64,000 nt of DNA, taken from NCBI GenBank assembly GCA_944380925.1, contig CALWJD010000003.1, positions 62,001 through 126,000 of the forward strand, written 5' to 3'. Position numbers and translations under genes: made by a program. The notes below the pieces were generated by a model. That model was not told the origin of the DNA and searched no databases. It worked only from the letters and a program-made list of their open reading frames with translations. Below are positions 44,820 through 53,363 of the stretch, piece after piece. This stretch comes from UMGS1491 sp944380925 (GTDB taxonomy: Bacteria > Bacillota > Clostridia > Oscillospirales > Acutalibacteraceae). The stretch's first letter is position 1, and each line of letters begins with the position of its first letter.

Positions 44820-47444
44820 ATGCCTGAAATATCACCAATGATGCGCCAGTACTTGGGAATTAAAGAAAAATATAAAGATAGCATTTTGTTTTTTCGCCTG
44901 GGCGACTTTTATGAAATGTTCTTTGATGACGCAAAATTAGTTTCTGAAGAACTGGACCTAACATTAACCGGCAAAGATTATGGCCAAAAAGAACGTGCAC
45001 CCATGTGCGGTATACCTTATCACAGCTGCGAAGCATATATAGCAAGGCTTGTTGCCAAGGGGTATAAAATTGCCATGTGCGATCAAGTGGAAGATCCTGC
45101 CAAAGCTAAAGGAATAGTTAAAAGAGAAGTTGTAAGGGTTGTTACTCCTGGAACCGTTATGGAAGAAAGCATGCTCGATGAATCCAAAAACAATTATATT
45201 TGCTCTGTTTATATTGCGAAAGAATCAAAAGGCGCTTGCGTTTCCTTTTGCGATATTTCCACGGGAGAGCTTAAAGTTACGGATTTTTCGGGGGATACAA
45301 GTAAAGTAATAAACGAGATAAAAAACGAACTTGGTAAATTTTTTCCAACTGAAATACTGGCATATGGAGATATCTCGTGTTTAAATACCTTAAAACAATT
45401 TGTTTTGGGCCGACTTTCTTGTAGGTTTGAAATTCTCTATGAAGATATTTCCGAAGATGCCAGCAAAGAACTTTTAAAAACGCATTTTAAAAATATAGAT
45501 AAAAATGGCTTGTGGAGCAAAGTTTGTGTTTTAAAATCCTTAGGCATATTATTTAGTTATTTAAAAAACACTCAAAAAACAGGGCTTGAAAGAATAGAAA
45601 AGGTTTCTTACTATAATTCTTCCGAGTATATGGGGCTTGATATAAATGCCATAAGAAATTTAGAGCTTATGGAAACGCTTCGGTCCAAATCTAAAAAAGG
45701 TTCACTTCTGTGGGTGCTTGATAAAACAAAAACCGCAATGGGTAAGAGGCTGCTTCGTTCGTGGATTGAGCGTCCGCTTTGTGATGTTGTTAAAATTACG
45801 AACAGGCAAGAAGGGGTAGAAGAACTTGTAAATAACATTGCTATGCGTGATGAGCTTAGCGATTTGCTTTCGGGCGTTCATGATATTGAAAGAATTATGA
45901 CCAAAATTACTTACGGTTCTGCAAATGCGCGGGATTTAAAATCACTTTCCGCTACCCTTTCCAAACTACCTGAAATAAAATTTAACCTCTATAAATCAAA
46001 ATCTAAAATTTTAAAATACATGTGTGATAATCTAGACCTTGCAAAAGACGTTTATATGTTAATTGAAGATGCAATAGTTGAAGAACCGCCATTTTTGGTC
46101 AAAGAAGGCGGAATTATAAAAAAGGGATATAGCCCGGAGGTTGACCAGCTCCGTGATGACGTCAGCGGTGGGAAAAACACTATTGCCGAAATCGAGAAAA
46201 GAGAACGCGAAAAAACAAGAATTCCAAAGCTAAAAGTTGGATATAATAGGGTATTTGGCTATTATATTGAGGTAACCAATCCTTATAAAGATAAAGTCCC
46301 GGAAAATTACATAAGGAAACAAACGCTTACCAACTGCGAAAGATACATAACGCAAGAATTAAAAGATTTGGAATCTAGAATCTTATACGCAAGAGATAAG
46401 ATTAATGATACCGAATATAGAATTTTTGAAGATGTACGAAGAAAAGTTGCGGCAAGACTTTCTGAGATGACAAAAATAGCAACTATTATAGCAAATCTTG
46501 ATGTTGTGCGTTCGCTTGCAGAAACGGCTTTTTTAAATAATTATACAAAACCTGTGGTTAATAATGAGGATACTATAAACATAGCGGAAGGGCGCCACCC
46601 TGTTGTGGAGCTTCTTATAAACGGTGCGCCGTTTGTGCCAAATAGCGCTACCCTTGATAATAAAAAGAATACAATAGCGCTTATAACAGGCCCTAACATG
46701 GCGGGCAAATCAACGTATATGCGCCAGATTGCGCTGATAGTTTTAATGGCACAAATAGGCAGTTTTGTTCCTGCGCAAAGTGCCGAGATTGGAATAGTTG
46801 ATAATATTTTTACCAGAATAGGTGCTTCTGATGACTTGTCTTCCGGACAGTCAACCTTTATGCTAGAAATGAATGAGGTTGCGGATATTATAAAAAATGC
46901 CACTCCGAAGAGCTTGCTTATTCTAGATGAAATAGGAAGAGGAACTTCCACTTTTGACGGCATGAGTATCGCAAAAGCCGTGCTTGAATATATAGCCGAT
47001 GCCCAAAAAATTGGCGCCAAAACGCTTTTTGCAACGCATTACCATGAGCTGACTTCTATGTCTGATGAGTTTGATAATATCAAAAATTATAATGTTTCGG
47101 TTAAACGTCGCGGAGAAGATATAACTTTTTTAAGAAGAATTGTACCCGGCGCTGCTGATGATAGCTACGGAATAGAGGTTGCAAAACTTGCCGGGCTTCC
47201 AAAGGGTATTATCGAGCGTTCCAGAGAAATTTTAAAAACTTTGGAATCGGGCGAAAGCCAGTTTGCAAGTTCTGGTGCTCATACTAAAGATAGCCAAAAC
47301 ATACAGCTTAAATTTGAAAGTATAAATTCAAAAAATAATGAATTGATTGAAAGGCTTAAAAATTTGGATATAAGTGTTCTTACTCCCATAGAAGCTATGA
47401 ACGTGCTTTATAAATTGGTAAGCGACGCAAACGAGGCATTTTAA
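44820..47444 (+). CDS. mutS: DNA mismatch repair protein MutS
   Basis: Mismatch-recognising ATPase. The N-terminal motif is DSILFFRLGDFYEMFFDDA, with the Phe-x-Glu mismatch wedge (FYEMF). The ATPase has TGPNMAGKSTYMRQ (Walker A), ILDEIGRGTSTFDG (Walker B) and THYHELT. The C-terminal segment ends with the short helix after the ATPase. The length (874) is normal. mutL follows 35 bases later. Confidence 0.97.
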   Translation: MPEISPMMRQYLGIKEKYKDSILFFRLGDFYEMFFDDAKLVSEELDLTLTGKDYGQKERAPMCGIPYHSCEAYIARLVAKGYKIAMCDQVEDPAKAKGIVKREVVRVVTPGTVMEESMLDESKNNYICSVYIAKESKGACVSFCDISTGELKVTDFSGDTSKVINEIKNELGKFFPTEILAYGDISCLNTLKQFVLGRLSCRFEILYEDISEDASKELLKTHFKNIDKNGLWSKVCVLKSLGILFSYLKNTQKTGLERIEKVSYYNSSEYMGLDINAIRNLELMETLRSKSKKGSLLWVLDKTKTAMGKRLLRSWIERPLCDVVKITNRQEGVEELVNNIAMRDELSDLLSGVHDIERIMTKITYGSANARDLKSLSATLSKLPEIKFNLYKSKSKILKYMCDNLDLAKDVYMLIEDAIVEEPPFLVKEGGIIKKGYSPEVDQLRDDVSGGKNTIAEIEKREREKTRIPKLKVGYNRVFGYYIEVTNPYKDKVPENYIRKQTLTNCERYITQELKDLESRILYARDKINDTEYRIFEDVRRKVAARLSEMTKIATIIANLDVVRSLAETAFLNNYTKPVVNNEDTINIAEGRHPVVELLINGAPFVPNSATLDNKKNTIALITGPNMAGKSTYMRQIALIVLMAQIGSFVPAQSAEIGIVDNIFTRIGASDDLSSGQSTFMLEMNEVADIIKNATPKSLLILDEIGRGTSTFDGMSIAKAVLEYIADAQKIGAKTLFATHYHELTSMSDEFDNIKNYNVSVKRRGEDITFLRRIVPGAADDSYGIEVAKLAGLPKGIIERSREILKTLESGESQFASSGAHTKDSQNIQLKFESINSKNNELIERLKNLDISVLTPIEAMNVLYKLVSDANEAF

Positions 47445-47479
47445 ATTTTAATTATCAATAATCTTTTGGAGTTTTTAAA

Positions 47480-49483
47480 ATGAAAAAAATTAACGTTCTT
47501 AGTAAAAAAATATCTCAGCTTATTGCAGCCGGAGAGGTTGTGGAGCGACCGGCTTCCGTTTTAAAAGAGTTGCTTGAAAACTCTATTGATGCGGGAGCCA
47601 CAAGAATTACCGTTGAAATAAAAAACGGCGGAGTAAAGCTAATTAAAATAACGGATAATGGCAGCGGTATATATAAAGATGATGTTAAAAATGCTTTTTT
47701 GCGCCATGCAACCAGTAAATTACGTTTGGCTGAGGATTTAAATAATATAAGCTCGTTGGGATTTAGGGGCGAAGCGCTTGCTTCTATTTGCGCTGTTTCT
47801 AAACTTGAGATTATTACAAAAACAAAAGAAGAAGCGGAAGGAACCCACTATTTTATAAATGGAGGGGTTCCATCTATATGTGAGCCTATTGGGTGCTCCG
47901 ATGGAACAGTAATTTTCGTAAAAGATTTGTTTTATAATGTTCCTGCTCGCATGAAGTTTTTAAAAAAAGATGTGGCGGAGGGTAACGCTTGTGCGGGAGT
48001 AATTGATAAACTTGCTCTTTCGCATCCCGAAATAGCGTTTAAATTTATAAGAGACGGAAAATTAGTTTTAAATACTCCGGGCAACGGCAAAATAAAAGAT
48101 GCAATATACTGTGTTTACGGCAAGGATTTTGCCGAAAATATGCTTTTGGTAGATTATCAGCTTAACAACATTAAAGTCAGCGGATTTGTAAGTAGGCCTA
48201 TTTATTCTAAACCTACTAAAAATATGCAGCATTTTTTTGTAAATGGCAGATATGTTAAAAGTAAACTTGGTTCAAGCGCTTTAGATGAAGCTTTTAAGAA
48301 TTCGGTAATGGTCGGAAAGTTTCCTTATTGCGTACTTTATATCAAACTTTCGCCGGGACTTGTGGATGTTAATGTTCACCCCGCAAAAACGGAAGTTAAA
48401 TTTGTAAATGATAAACTTGTTTTTGAAGCTATATACTATGCGGTAAAATCTGCACTAATGCGTGGCGATGAAAATAAGATTGCTCCGAATATAAATCGCT
48501 TGAGCGATAGTTCTGATAATATTTTTTCGCATAAGAATAACTTAAATTTTACGAACAAAAATTTTGGTAATATAGAAATTCATAAGAATGAAAATTTGGT
48601 AAAAAGTCTTGTTTCAAGCGAGGAACACTCCCAAAAAAACACCTTTGAAAGTATAAAAAAAGAGCCTCTTGGTGCTAATGATTTTAAAGCTTTGAATTCT
48701 AATTTGTTTGCAGAAGAAATTACCTTACAGGAGAAAATTTTCAAAAAAGAACCTCAAGTATCGCAAGTAAAAGCAGAGCAAGAAGTATCTAACGAAAAAA
48801 ATGAGGATTTATTTTATTTTCCCCCAAAAAACGAAAATAAAAAGATAAATGATTTAAATACATCGGCAAAAAAGCAGGAATTTGCCGCCGAAAATTGTTT
48901 TGATGATATTTTTGAAAAAAAGATAAACGTTATAGGCGAAATTTTCAAATGCTATATAATAATCGAGTATGAAAATAAAATGGTGCTGGTTGATAAACAC
49001 GCCGCACACGAAAGAATTATATTTGAAAAATTAAAAGACGGCAATAAAGAAGCTACTTCTCAAGTTTTATTGGAGCCTAAAGTTATACAAATGGAAAAAA
49101 ATGAGTATAGCGCAATCGTTGAAAATATAAGTTTGCTTTCCAAAGCCGGATTTGATTTGGATAATTTTGGCGTAGGAAGCGTAATTGTGAGAGGCGCACC
49201 GATGTATATAGCAATAAATGAGATATCAGATGCTATTTTGGAGATTGCCGATTATATAGTAAATAACAGAAAGAGTATAGATAATAAGAAACTAGATTGG
49301 CTTTATCATAACATTGCGTGTAGGGCGGCAATAAAAGCAGGTAACAAAAGCTCAAATGAAGAAATAATTGCATTGGTAAAGACGCTCCTTGAAAATCCGG
49401 AGGTGAAATACTGCCCACACGGAAGACCTATATTTGTTGATTTTTCTAAGAAATTTATTGAAAAGCAGTTTGGAAGGATATAA
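47480..49483 (+). CDS. mutL: DNA mismatch repair protein MutL
   Basis: GHKL ATPase and, in Gram-positives, an endonuclease. The N-terminal ATPase has AGEVVERPASVLKELLENSIDAG, DNGSGI, HATSKL and GFRGEALASI. The C-terminal endonuclease-type elements are visible: DKHAAHERIIFEKL (DQHA-type metal motif, DKHAAHE), NIACRAAIKAG (ACR) and CPHGRP, so the metal-binding nuclease site of MutH-less bacteria is complete. A Lys/Glu/Asn-rich linker of about 100 residues joins the two. The length is 667 residues. Confidence 0.96.
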   Translation: MKKINVLSKKISQLIAAGEVVERPASVLKELLENSIDAGATRITVEIKNGGVKLIKITDNGSGIYKDDVKNAFLRHATSKLRLAEDLNNISSLGFRGEALASICAVSKLEIITKTKEEAEGTHYFINGGVPSICEPIGCSDGTVIFVKDLFYNVPARMKFLKKDVAEGNACAGVIDKLALSHPEIAFKFIRDGKLVLNTPGNGKIKDAIYCVYGKDFAENMLLVDYQLNNIKVSGFVSRPIYSKPTKNMQHFFVNGRYVKSKLGSSALDEAFKNSVMVGKFPYCVLYIKLSPGLVDVNVHPAKTEVKFVNDKLVFEAIYYAVKSALMRGDENKIAPNINRLSDSSDNIFSHKNNLNFTNKNFGNIEIHKNENLVKSLVSSEEHSQKNTFESIKKEPLGANDFKALNSNLFAEEITLQEKIFKKEPQVSQVKAEQEVSNEKNEDLFYFPPKNENKKINDLNTSAKKQEFAAENCFDDIFEKKINVIGEIFKCYIIIEYENKMVLVDKHAAHERIIFEKLKDGNKEATSQVLLEPKVIQMEKNEYSAIVENISLLSKAGFDLDNFGVGSVIVRGAPMYIAINEISDAILEIADYIVNNRKSIDNKKLDWLYHNIACRAAIKAGNKSSNEEIIALVKTLLENPEVKYCPHGRPIFVDFSKKFIEKQFGRI

Positions 49484-49485
49484 AA

Positions 49486-50439
49486 ATGCAAGAGCCTAAA
49501 ATTCCTTTGGTGAGTATAGTCGGACCTACGGCAACGGGTAAAACCGAACTTGCAATAAATTTGGCAATAAAATTCGGCGGAGAAATTGTTTCGGGCGATT
49601 CAATGCAAATATATAAAGAATTCGATATTTTAAGTGCAAAGCCGACAAGCGAACAGCTAAAGAAAGTCCCGCATTATTTAGTGGACCACTTATCGGTTAA
49701 AGAAGAATTTAGTGTTGCAAAATTTACCGAACTTGCAAGCGCTATTATAGGGAGCATATTTAAAAGCGGAAAATTGCCTTTTCTTGTGGGCGGTACCGGT
49801 CTTTATATTGATGCCTTGCTTAAAAATATTAATTTTGAAGAAAACAAAGAAGATTGTAAATCCAAGGTGGATTTGTCGACCTATAATAACAAAGATTTAA
49901 TGTTGATGCTCGAAAAAATTGATATCGTGAGCGCAAAAAAAATTCATATGAATGATACAAAGCGGCTAAAAAGGGCCATTGAATTTTTTTATGCTTCAGG
50001 TTATCCTATATCTGAGCAAAATGCCAGATCTAAATTGAGCAAATCAAAATACAAAGTTTGCAAAATTGGCTTAAACTATAAAAATCGTAAACTTTTATAC
50101 CGGAAAATAAATAAAAGGGTAGAGGGCATGTTTGCAAATGGTATAGTGCAAGAAGTTTGCAATGCGATTAAATTGGTTCCGAGCAAAACAGCGGCTTCGG
50201 CAATAGGTTATAAGGAAATTGTTCCGTTTGTTTTGGGTAAGTGCAGTGAGCAAGAGGCTATCGATAACCTAAAACAAGCGACAAGAAGATATGCCAAACG
50301 TCAGCTTACATGGTTTAGGCGGGATAAAGATATAAATTGGGTTTATGTTGACGATTTTGATAGTTTTGAGGATATTATAGAAAAGGGAACCGAGATTATT
50401 AAAAAATCCGATTTGTTTAAAATAAATATAGAAGGATAA
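49486..50439 (+). CDS. miaA: tRNA dimethylallyltransferase MiaA
   Basis: Transfers dimethylallyl to A37 of tRNAs reading UNN codons. The P-loop GPTATGKTELAI is at about 12-23, followed by SGDSMQIYKEFDILSAKP, LVGGTGLYIDALL and TRRYAKRQLTWFRRD near the C-terminus. The length (317) is normal. The ATG is two bases after the mutL stop. No hfq follows, unlike in many bacteria. Confidence 0.96.
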   Translation: MQEPKIPLVSIVGPTATGKTELAINLAIKFGGEIVSGDSMQIYKEFDILSAKPTSEQLKKVPHYLVDHLSVKEEFSVAKFTELASAIIGSIFKSGKLPFLVGGTGLYIDALLKNINFEENKEDCKSKVDLSTYNNKDLMLMLEKIDIVSAKKIHMNDTKRLKRAIEFFYASGYPISEQNARSKLSKSKYKVCKIGLNYKNRKLLYRKINKRVEGMFANGIVQEVCNAIKLVPSKTAASAIGYKEIVPFVLGKCSEQEAIDNLKQATRRYAKRQLTWFRRDKDINWVYVDDFDSFEDIIEKGTEIIKKSDLFKINIEG

Positions 50440-50441
50440 AT

Positions 50442-51701
50442 ATGGGACATTCAAAGCTTAAAAAGATTTTATTAATATCTGCAGTAGTGTGCGCAATTGG
50501 TTTTGCGCTATATTATTTTGCCACAAAATTATTGCTAAGTTCAGAAGTTCATGTTGTGGAATATGGAGAAGCTAAGGATACTATAGAAACCACAGGCATT
50601 TTTTTAAGAGATGAAATGGTTATAAAAAACGATTCTTATAACTCAAATAATTTAAAATATCTTTTAAGCGACGGGGAAAAGGTTTCCAGAAACGGAGCAA
50701 TTGCGGAAGTGTATCCTTCTGCAGAAAATGCAAAAATAAGTTATAAAATAGATGATTTAAATAAAGAAATGGAAATTTTAGAAAAGTTAAATTTTACAAA
50801 ATATAACATATCCAAAGGAATAAATTTTATAAATAGTCAGATTAATGATGAAATAAAAAACTGGTTGGTTTCTTTTGGTAATTCTAAATTTTTGGAATCA
50901 AGAGAATGCAAGCAAAAAATACTTTACTTACTTAACGAACGCCAGATTGTTTTGGGTAAAAACATTGATTTGGACGAAAAAATCAAGGAACTTTGTGAGG
51001 AAAAGTCAAAGCTGCTTTCATCTTTTTCAAAAAGTTCGTCCGTAATTAATTCTCCGGAATCCGGCGACTTTATAAACTATACAGATGGGTATGAAGATTT
51101 TTTAAGTTATAAAGATATTTTAAATTCGGATCTTAGCAGCGCTGAATTTGAAAAAATTTCAAGCAGTTCCCATAAAGATAAAGATATTCACACAATAGGC
51201 AAGATTATTAAATCGGAAGATTGGTACATAATATGTAATATTTCTGAAGAAGAAGCCGAAAAAATTTGTATAGGGGAAGAAGTTAAAGTAAATATACCCT
51301 CGAGCGAATCGTTTTCTCAAATTCCTTGTGTGATTTCTATGCTTGAGAAAAAAAATAATTCGGACGATTTTGTGCTCGTTGTTTCGTGTAACTATATGGA
51401 TAAAAATTTAGCTCGTGTGAGGAAAGAAAACATAAAAATAACCTTAAATGAATATAGCGGCCTTAAAGTTAAAAGAAGTGCTATTCATAAGTATTCAGGC
51501 TCAGAGAGTGATGGAGAACTGGGTGTGTACGTAAAAGTTGGAGGATATTTGAAACTGAAAAGAGTAAAGCCTTTGTTTTGGGGAGAAACGGAAGTTATAT
51601 GCTCTTATAATTCGGAAGAGGCGCTTGATGATTCTTATTTGCAAATAGGCGATAGTGTTGTTGATAAGGGAACAAATTTATTTGACGGAAAACGATTGTA
51701 G
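50442..51701 (+). CDS. HlyD-like membrane-fusion-type protein
   Basis: A 419-residue protein with one N-terminal membrane helix (LKKILLISAVVCAIGFALYYFA), a half-lipoyl segment (ETTGIFLRDEM... LLSDGEKVSRNGAIAEVYPSAE), helical coiled region at about 100-210, and a C-terminal beta domain resembling HlyD/efflux adaptor subunits. Clostridial relatives often lie before the yggS-sepF-divIVA cluster, so a link to envelope or division work is plausible; this is inference. The ATG is two bases after the miaA stop, so it is probably co-transcribed. Confidence 0.7.
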   Translation: MGHSKLKKILLISAVVCAIGFALYYFATKLLLSSEVHVVEYGEAKDTIETTGIFLRDEMVIKNDSYNSNNLKYLLSDGEKVSRNGAIAEVYPSAENAKISYKIDDLNKEMEILEKLNFTKYNISKGINFINSQINDEIKNWLVSFGNSKFLESRECKQKILYLLNERQIVLGKNIDLDEKIKELCEEKSKLLSSFSKSSSVINSPESGDFINYTDGYEDFLSYKDILNSDLSSAEFEKISSSSHKDKDIHTIGKIIKSEDWYIICNISEEEAEKICIGEEVKVNIPSSESFSQIPCVISMLEKKNNSDDFVLVVSCNYMDKNLARVRKENIKITLNEYSGLKVKRSAIHKYSGSESDGELGVYVKVGGYLKLKRVKPLFWGETEVICSYNSEEALDDSYLQIGDSVVDKGTNLFDGKRL

Positions 51702-51788
51702 AAAATAAACATTTTTAAGAATAACATAAATTTATTTTGTTTGAAACGTATATTTTTTAAAAAATTAGTAAAAATTTTAAACTTTACA

Positions 51789-51817
51789 TTGACATTCATT
51801 TGGGAAAATAACATAAT
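51789..51817 (+). promoter_or_regulatory. Sigma-A promoter of sepF
   Basis: TTGACA (51789-51794), 17-base spacer, CATAAT (51812-51817). It lies within the gap 51702-51905, which otherwise shows nothing. Confidence 0.75.
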
Positions 51818-51905
51818 AATAGTTGCGCAAGTTTAGTTTGTTGTAGAAGTATAAATTTTAATATAGTTTTATATTTAAAATTTTTAAAAAATGGAGGAAT
51901 TAAAA

Positions 51906-52343
51906 ATGGCAGGATTGATGGAAAAGTTTAAAGAAATGTGGGCGCCTTCGGAAGAATATTATGATGACGAATACGAAGAGCAAGAAGCTTTTGAAGAAGA
52001 AAACTCGCATGTTAGAAATAGAAAAAATTCCAAAAATGGAGTTTTGAAGATAAGACCTTCATCAAAAATAAAGGTTGTCCTTGTTAAACCCGAAAAATTT
52101 GGGGAAGAAATTAAAAATGTTGCCGATGAATTACTTAAATTTAATACGGTTGTTCTTAATTTGGAAGATGTTGTAAAAGCTGAATCCAGAAGAATAATAG
52201 ATTTCTTAAGTGGAGTTGCTTATGCAAATGGCGGCAAAATAAAAAGAGTTTCCACGGATACATATGTTGTAACACCTTGCAATGTTGATTTAGAGGGCGA
52301 GGATATTTTGGGCGAACTTGAAAATCATGGAGTGTATTTTTAA
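51906..52343 (+). CDS. sepF: Cell division protein SepF
   Basis: FtsZ-binding protein that forms rings and anchors the Z ring. An N-terminal amphipathic helix (MAGLMEKFKEMW), an acidic linker (YYDDEYEEQEAFEEE) and the C-terminal domain (VVLVKPEKFGEE..NTVVLNLEDV..ESRRIIDFLSGVAYANGGKI) are visible. ATG 51906 is right because the upstream in-frame ATG 51891 is part of the GGAGG ribosome site. The length is 145 residues. divIVA follows; the yggS gene that often accompanies this pair is absent. Confidence 0.93.
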   Translation: MAGLMEKFKEMWAPSEEYYDDEYEEQEAFEEENSHVRNRKNSKNGVLKIRPSSKIKVVLVKPEKFGEEIKNVADELLKFNTVVLNLEDVVKAESRRIIDFLSGVAYANGGKIKRVSTDTYVVTPCNVDLEGEDILGELENHGVYF

Positions 52344-52393
52344 CTTGTAAGTTAGCTACATAATTTAGCTTATTTTTAAGAGGGTGTAGTATT

Positions 52394-53182
52394 TTGCTGA
52401 CAATTGATGATATAAAAAATGTTGGTTTTCGCAGAGCAAAATTTGGCGGTTACAAGCCGGAAGATGTTGATGCGTTTATTGATGATGTTCAAATTTCCTT
52501 TGAAAAAATGACGCGCGAAATAAGGCAGTTAAATGAAACCGTAAGAAGTTTAAATGCCCAGGTGCGAAAGTTTAAAGAGGAAGGAAAAGCAATAGAAAGC
52601 GTAATTTCGGGTGCTCAAAAGGTGGCTGAAAAATCGCTTGATGATGCAAAAACTCATGCAGACAGTGTGATAAGTGAAGCCAAAAAACAGTCCGAAGATA
52701 TTATCAGCGATGCAAAAAAGGAAGTTGAAATAAATAAGGAAATTTCCGAAAGACTCAAAGCTGAGTCTGCTAAGTTAAGGCAAAAGCTCGATGATATATA
52801 CAAGAGGCATCTTGAAATAATAGATGAAATCCCTGCGGATGTGCTTGCAAAGAGTCAAAACGAAGATAATAGTGCAAAGGCTGATGAAAAGAAAGAAGGA
52901 GCAGAAGTTGATATAAGCAAGCCGGCTGCATCAACTGTCAGAAAACGTTTTTTTGAAATAGATGCCAAAATTGGTAAGAAAACAGTCGGTGGAGTGGATG
53001 TGAGTAGCCGTCGCAGCAGGGAATTATCCGGAGAAAATGCCGGTTCTTCGAAGGACGAGGAGCGTTTTGTGGGTAGAAAAAGTAAGTTTAAAGATCTGCA
53101 GTTTGGAAAAGAGTTTGATATAGGCGGAAATGATATAGAAGATTTTTCTACCGGTGCATATTCGGGAATATTTAGAAAATAA
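52394..53182 (+). CDS. divIVA: DivIVA-family cell pole/division protein
   Basis: Coiled-coil protein that binds negatively curved membrane at poles and septa. The lipid-binding N-terminus (LTIDDIKNVGFRRAKFGGYKPEDVDAFIDDV) and coiled coils at about 28-85 and 85-150 are clear. A long disordered C-terminus (about 155-262) is unusual in size and ends with FSTGAYSGIFRK. TTG start behind AGAGGG. It follows sepF by 50 bases and ends at a terminator. Confidence 0.9.
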   Translation: MLTIDDIKNVGFRRAKFGGYKPEDVDAFIDDVQISFEKMTREIRQLNETVRSLNAQVRKFKEEGKAIESVISGAQKVAEKSLDDAKTHADSVISEAKKQSEDIISDAKKEVEINKEISERLKAESAKLRQKLDDIYKRHLEIIDEIPADVLAKSQNEDNSAKADEKKEGAEVDISKPAASTVRKRFFEIDAKIGKKTVGGVDVSSRRSRELSGENAGSSKDEERFVGRKSKFKDLQFGKEFDIGGNDIEDFSTGAYSGIFRK

Positions 53183-53227
53183 ATTTTTGCTGATGTGTGG
53201 ATATTATTTTATCTTTTAAATTTTATG

Positions 53228-53257
53228 TCTGTCGATTGGAGTGTCGGCAGATTTTTT
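53228..53257 (+). terminator. Terminator of sepF-divIVA
   Basis: TCTGTCGA (53228-53235) pairs with TCGGCAGA (53244-53251, one G-U), followed by T6. Confidence 0.85.
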
Positions 53258-53287
53258 ATATACTCCATATGTTTTACGCAGTTTAAT

Positions 53288-53316
53288 TTGATTTTATTGA
53301 TTTTAGGAATTATAAT
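53288..53316 (+). promoter_or_regulatory. Sigma-A promoter of ileS
   Basis: TTGATT (53288-53293), 17 bases, TATAAT (53311-53316), 48 bases before the ileS start. The short leader leaves no room for a T-box, which commonly controls ileS in Firmicutes. Confidence 0.7.
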
Positions 53317-53363
53317 ATAATGGTTAGATATATAAAAATAAAGCTTGAAAGGATAGCATAGAT

